From Thermoplasmata archaeon (GTDB taxonomy: Archaea > Thermoplasmatota > Thermoplasmata > Lutacidiplasmatales > UBA184), in assembly GCA_030038885.1 (NCBI GenBank), contig JASHQY010000024.1, forward strand, positions 1 through 5,716: 5,716 bases of DNA. The letters run 5' to 3'. Of this stretch, positions 4,584-5,716 are shown piece after piece. Numbering within the stretch: the first letter of the stretch is position 1; each line of letters starts with the position of its first letter. Below the pieces are notes generated by a model. That model had not been told where the DNA came from, ran no database searches, and saw only the letters and a list, made by a program, of their open reading frames with translations. Made by a program: the position numbers and the translations under genes.

Positions 4584-5690
4584 GTGGCGCGCGCGGAGGG
4601 CCTCGCGACCGCCGAGGGGACCGCGCGCTTCCGCGAACGGGGGGTCGACCGGCGCCATCTCCCGCCGGAGCACTTCCGTCGGGCGCCCGGGGGCCTCGAG
4701 CTGAGCTCGCTCGGGCTCGGGACGTACATCGGGCCGCCCGACGGACCGACCGACCTCGCGGTCGAGCAGTCGGTCGCGGTCTGCCTCACGTCCGCCCGCG
4801 TGAACGTGCTCGACACGGCGATCAACTACCGGCACCAGCGCGCCGAGCGGAGCATCGGGCGCTCGCTCGGGCGGCTGCTCGAGAAGGGCGAGGTCGCCCG
4901 GGACGAGGTGTTCGTCGCGACGAAGGCGGGGTACTTCGCGCCGGACGCGGAGTCCCGGCTCGCCCCGGACGACTGGATCCGCACGGAGTTGTTCGCGTCG
5001 GGGATCGTCCGCCCGTCGGAGGTCGTCGACGGGTGCCACGCGATGACCCCGCGCTACCTCGCGGACCAGTTCGACCGCAGCCGCGCGAACCTCGGCGTGG
5101 AGGCGATCGACCTCGTCTACCTCCACAACGGGCCGGACGCGCAGCTGCCGGTCGTCGGGCGCGAGGAGTTCGAGCGTCGGCTCGAGGCGGCGTTCGCGTT
5201 CTTCGAGGAGCTCCGCGGGAAGGGGATCCTCGGGCGGTACGGCCTCGCGACCTGGGACTGCCTCCGGGTGCCCCGCACCCAGGCGGAGTACTTCTCGCTC
5301 GCCAGCGCGGTGCGGATCGCCGAGAAGGTCGGCGGGGCGCAGCACGGCTTTGGGTTCGTGCAGTTCCCGTTCAACCTCGCGATGCCCGAGGCCGCGGCGG
5401 TCCACAACCAGCCGATCGGCGACGACCGGCTCACGCTCTTCGACGCCGCCGCGCGGCTCGGGATCGCGTGCTTCACGAGCGTGCCGCTCCTCCAGGGCCA
5501 GCTCGCGCGCGCGGGTCCGAAGCGCCGCGGGCTCTCCGCGGCGCAGACGGCCCTCCAGTTCGCCCGGTCCGCGCCGGGGACCCTCGGCCCGCTCATCGGC
5601 CAGAAGAGCTCCGAGCACCTCGCCGAGAACCTCGAGGTCGCGGCCCGGCCGCCGTGGGACGCGGCGACGTTCCGCGAGGTGCTAGCGTAG
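4584..5690 (+). CDS. Aldo/keto reductase
   Basis: 368-residue NAD(P)H-dependent oxidoreductase of the aldo/keto reductase superfamily, a soluble TIM-barrel protein that reduces aldehydes or ketones; the substrate is unknown. Seen: an N-terminal extension GLATAEGTARFRER (6-19) found in one AKR subgroup; barrel start LSSLGLGTYIG (40-50); NVLDTAINYRHQRAERSIG (74-92) with catalytic Asp77 and Tyr82; FVATKAGY with Lys114; GCHAMTPRYLADQFDRS (150-166); IDLVYLHNGPD with His181. The Asp-Tyr-Lys-His tetrad is thus complete. The C-terminal GQKSSEHLAENLEVA segment matches the cofactor-binding end of the family. The frame is open far upstream, but that part overlaps the radical SAM gene and the 39-codon gene. 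I chose GTG 4584 because it begins just before the conserved N-terminal segment, no in-frame ATG is plausible, and a TATA-like box lies 26 nt upstream. It stands alone, divergent from the 39-codon gene. Confidence 0.9.
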   Translation: MARAEGLATAEGTARFRERGVDRRHLPPEHFRRAPGGLELSSLGLGTYIGPPDGPTDLAVEQSVAVCLTSARVNVLDTAINYRHQRAERSIGRSLGRLLEKGEVARDEVFVATKAGYFAPDAESRLAPDDWIRTELFASGIVRPSEVVDGCHAMTPRYLADQFDRSRANLGVEAIDLVYLHNGPDAQLPVVGREEFERRLEAAFAFFEELRGKGILGRYGLATWDCLRVPRTQAEYFSLASAVRIAEKVGGAQHGFGFVQFPFNLAMPEAAAVHNQPIGDDRLTLFDAAARLGIACFTSVPLLQGQLARAGPKRRGLSAAQTALQFARSAPGTLGPLIGQKSSEHLAENLEVAARPPWDAATFREVLA

Positions 5691-5716
5691 GTCGGATCGC
5701 CCGCCGCGCGGCGCCC

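Noticed and set aside
4173..5618. 481-codon - strand open frame opposite the aldo/keto reductase
   Set aside because: Arg/Glu-rich shadow; the + strand reading has the full catalytic tetrad.
5703..5712. GCCGCGCGGC palindrome after the reductase as a terminator
   Set aside because: No loop and no T-run follow within the window; such palindromes are common in this base composition.
1..5716. CRISPR, tRNA/rRNA, insertion sequences, tandem repeats
   Set aside because: No direct repeat array, cloverleaf-like segment, transposase motif or terminal inverted repeats were seen on either strand.

Overview
The window is very GC-rich, with almost every codon ending in G or C. Its promoters look archaeal: A/T-rich TATA-like boxes stand alone in GC-rich DNA about 26 nt upstream of starts that need no leader (sufD at 2102, the aldo/keto reductase GTG at 4584), or upstream of short leaders carrying a Shine-Dalgarno (SD) sequence (sufU). 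I infer a high-GC archaeon, possibly a Thermoplasmatota-like lineage, but the lineage is a guess from promoter style and gene content.

Left part (1-2642): iron-sulfur cluster assembly. The window opens inside the last 110 codons of sufB on the + strand. Convergent to it, on the - strand, is sufD (2102 to 702), followed after 25 nt by a short unrecognised gene (676 to 233) whose 3' end runs antisense into sufB. Divergent from sufD, across a 135-bp intergenic region holding two TATA-like boxes and a candidate operator palindrome, is a SufU/IscU-type scaffold gene (2238-2642). The suf genes here thus lie in at least three transcription units with alternating orientation. Neither sufC nor a cysteine desulfurase is in view.

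Middle (2663-4359): a two-gene operon with its own TATA-like box. A 66-residue 2[4Fe-4S] ferredoxin overlaps by 8 nt a 480-residue B12-binding-type radical SAM enzyme. The ferredoxin is the obvious candidate electron donor, and both proteins are clients of the neighbouring Fe-S machinery.

Right part (4360-5716): a 39-codon - strand gene for a basic Cys/His-rich micro-protein (CxxC-x5-CxxH) ends 9 nt from the radical SAM stop codon. Divergent from it is a complete aldo/keto reductase of 368 residues with an apparently leaderless GTG start. The last 26 nt hold nothing I can support.

The points most worth following are the ferredoxin/B12-radical SAM pair of unknown substrate, the 39-residue metal-binding-like protein, the unknown gene downstream of sufD, and the sufU scaffold, which mixes IscU spacing with SufU sequence. 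No RNA genes, mobile elements, CRISPR arrays or tandem repeats were found.
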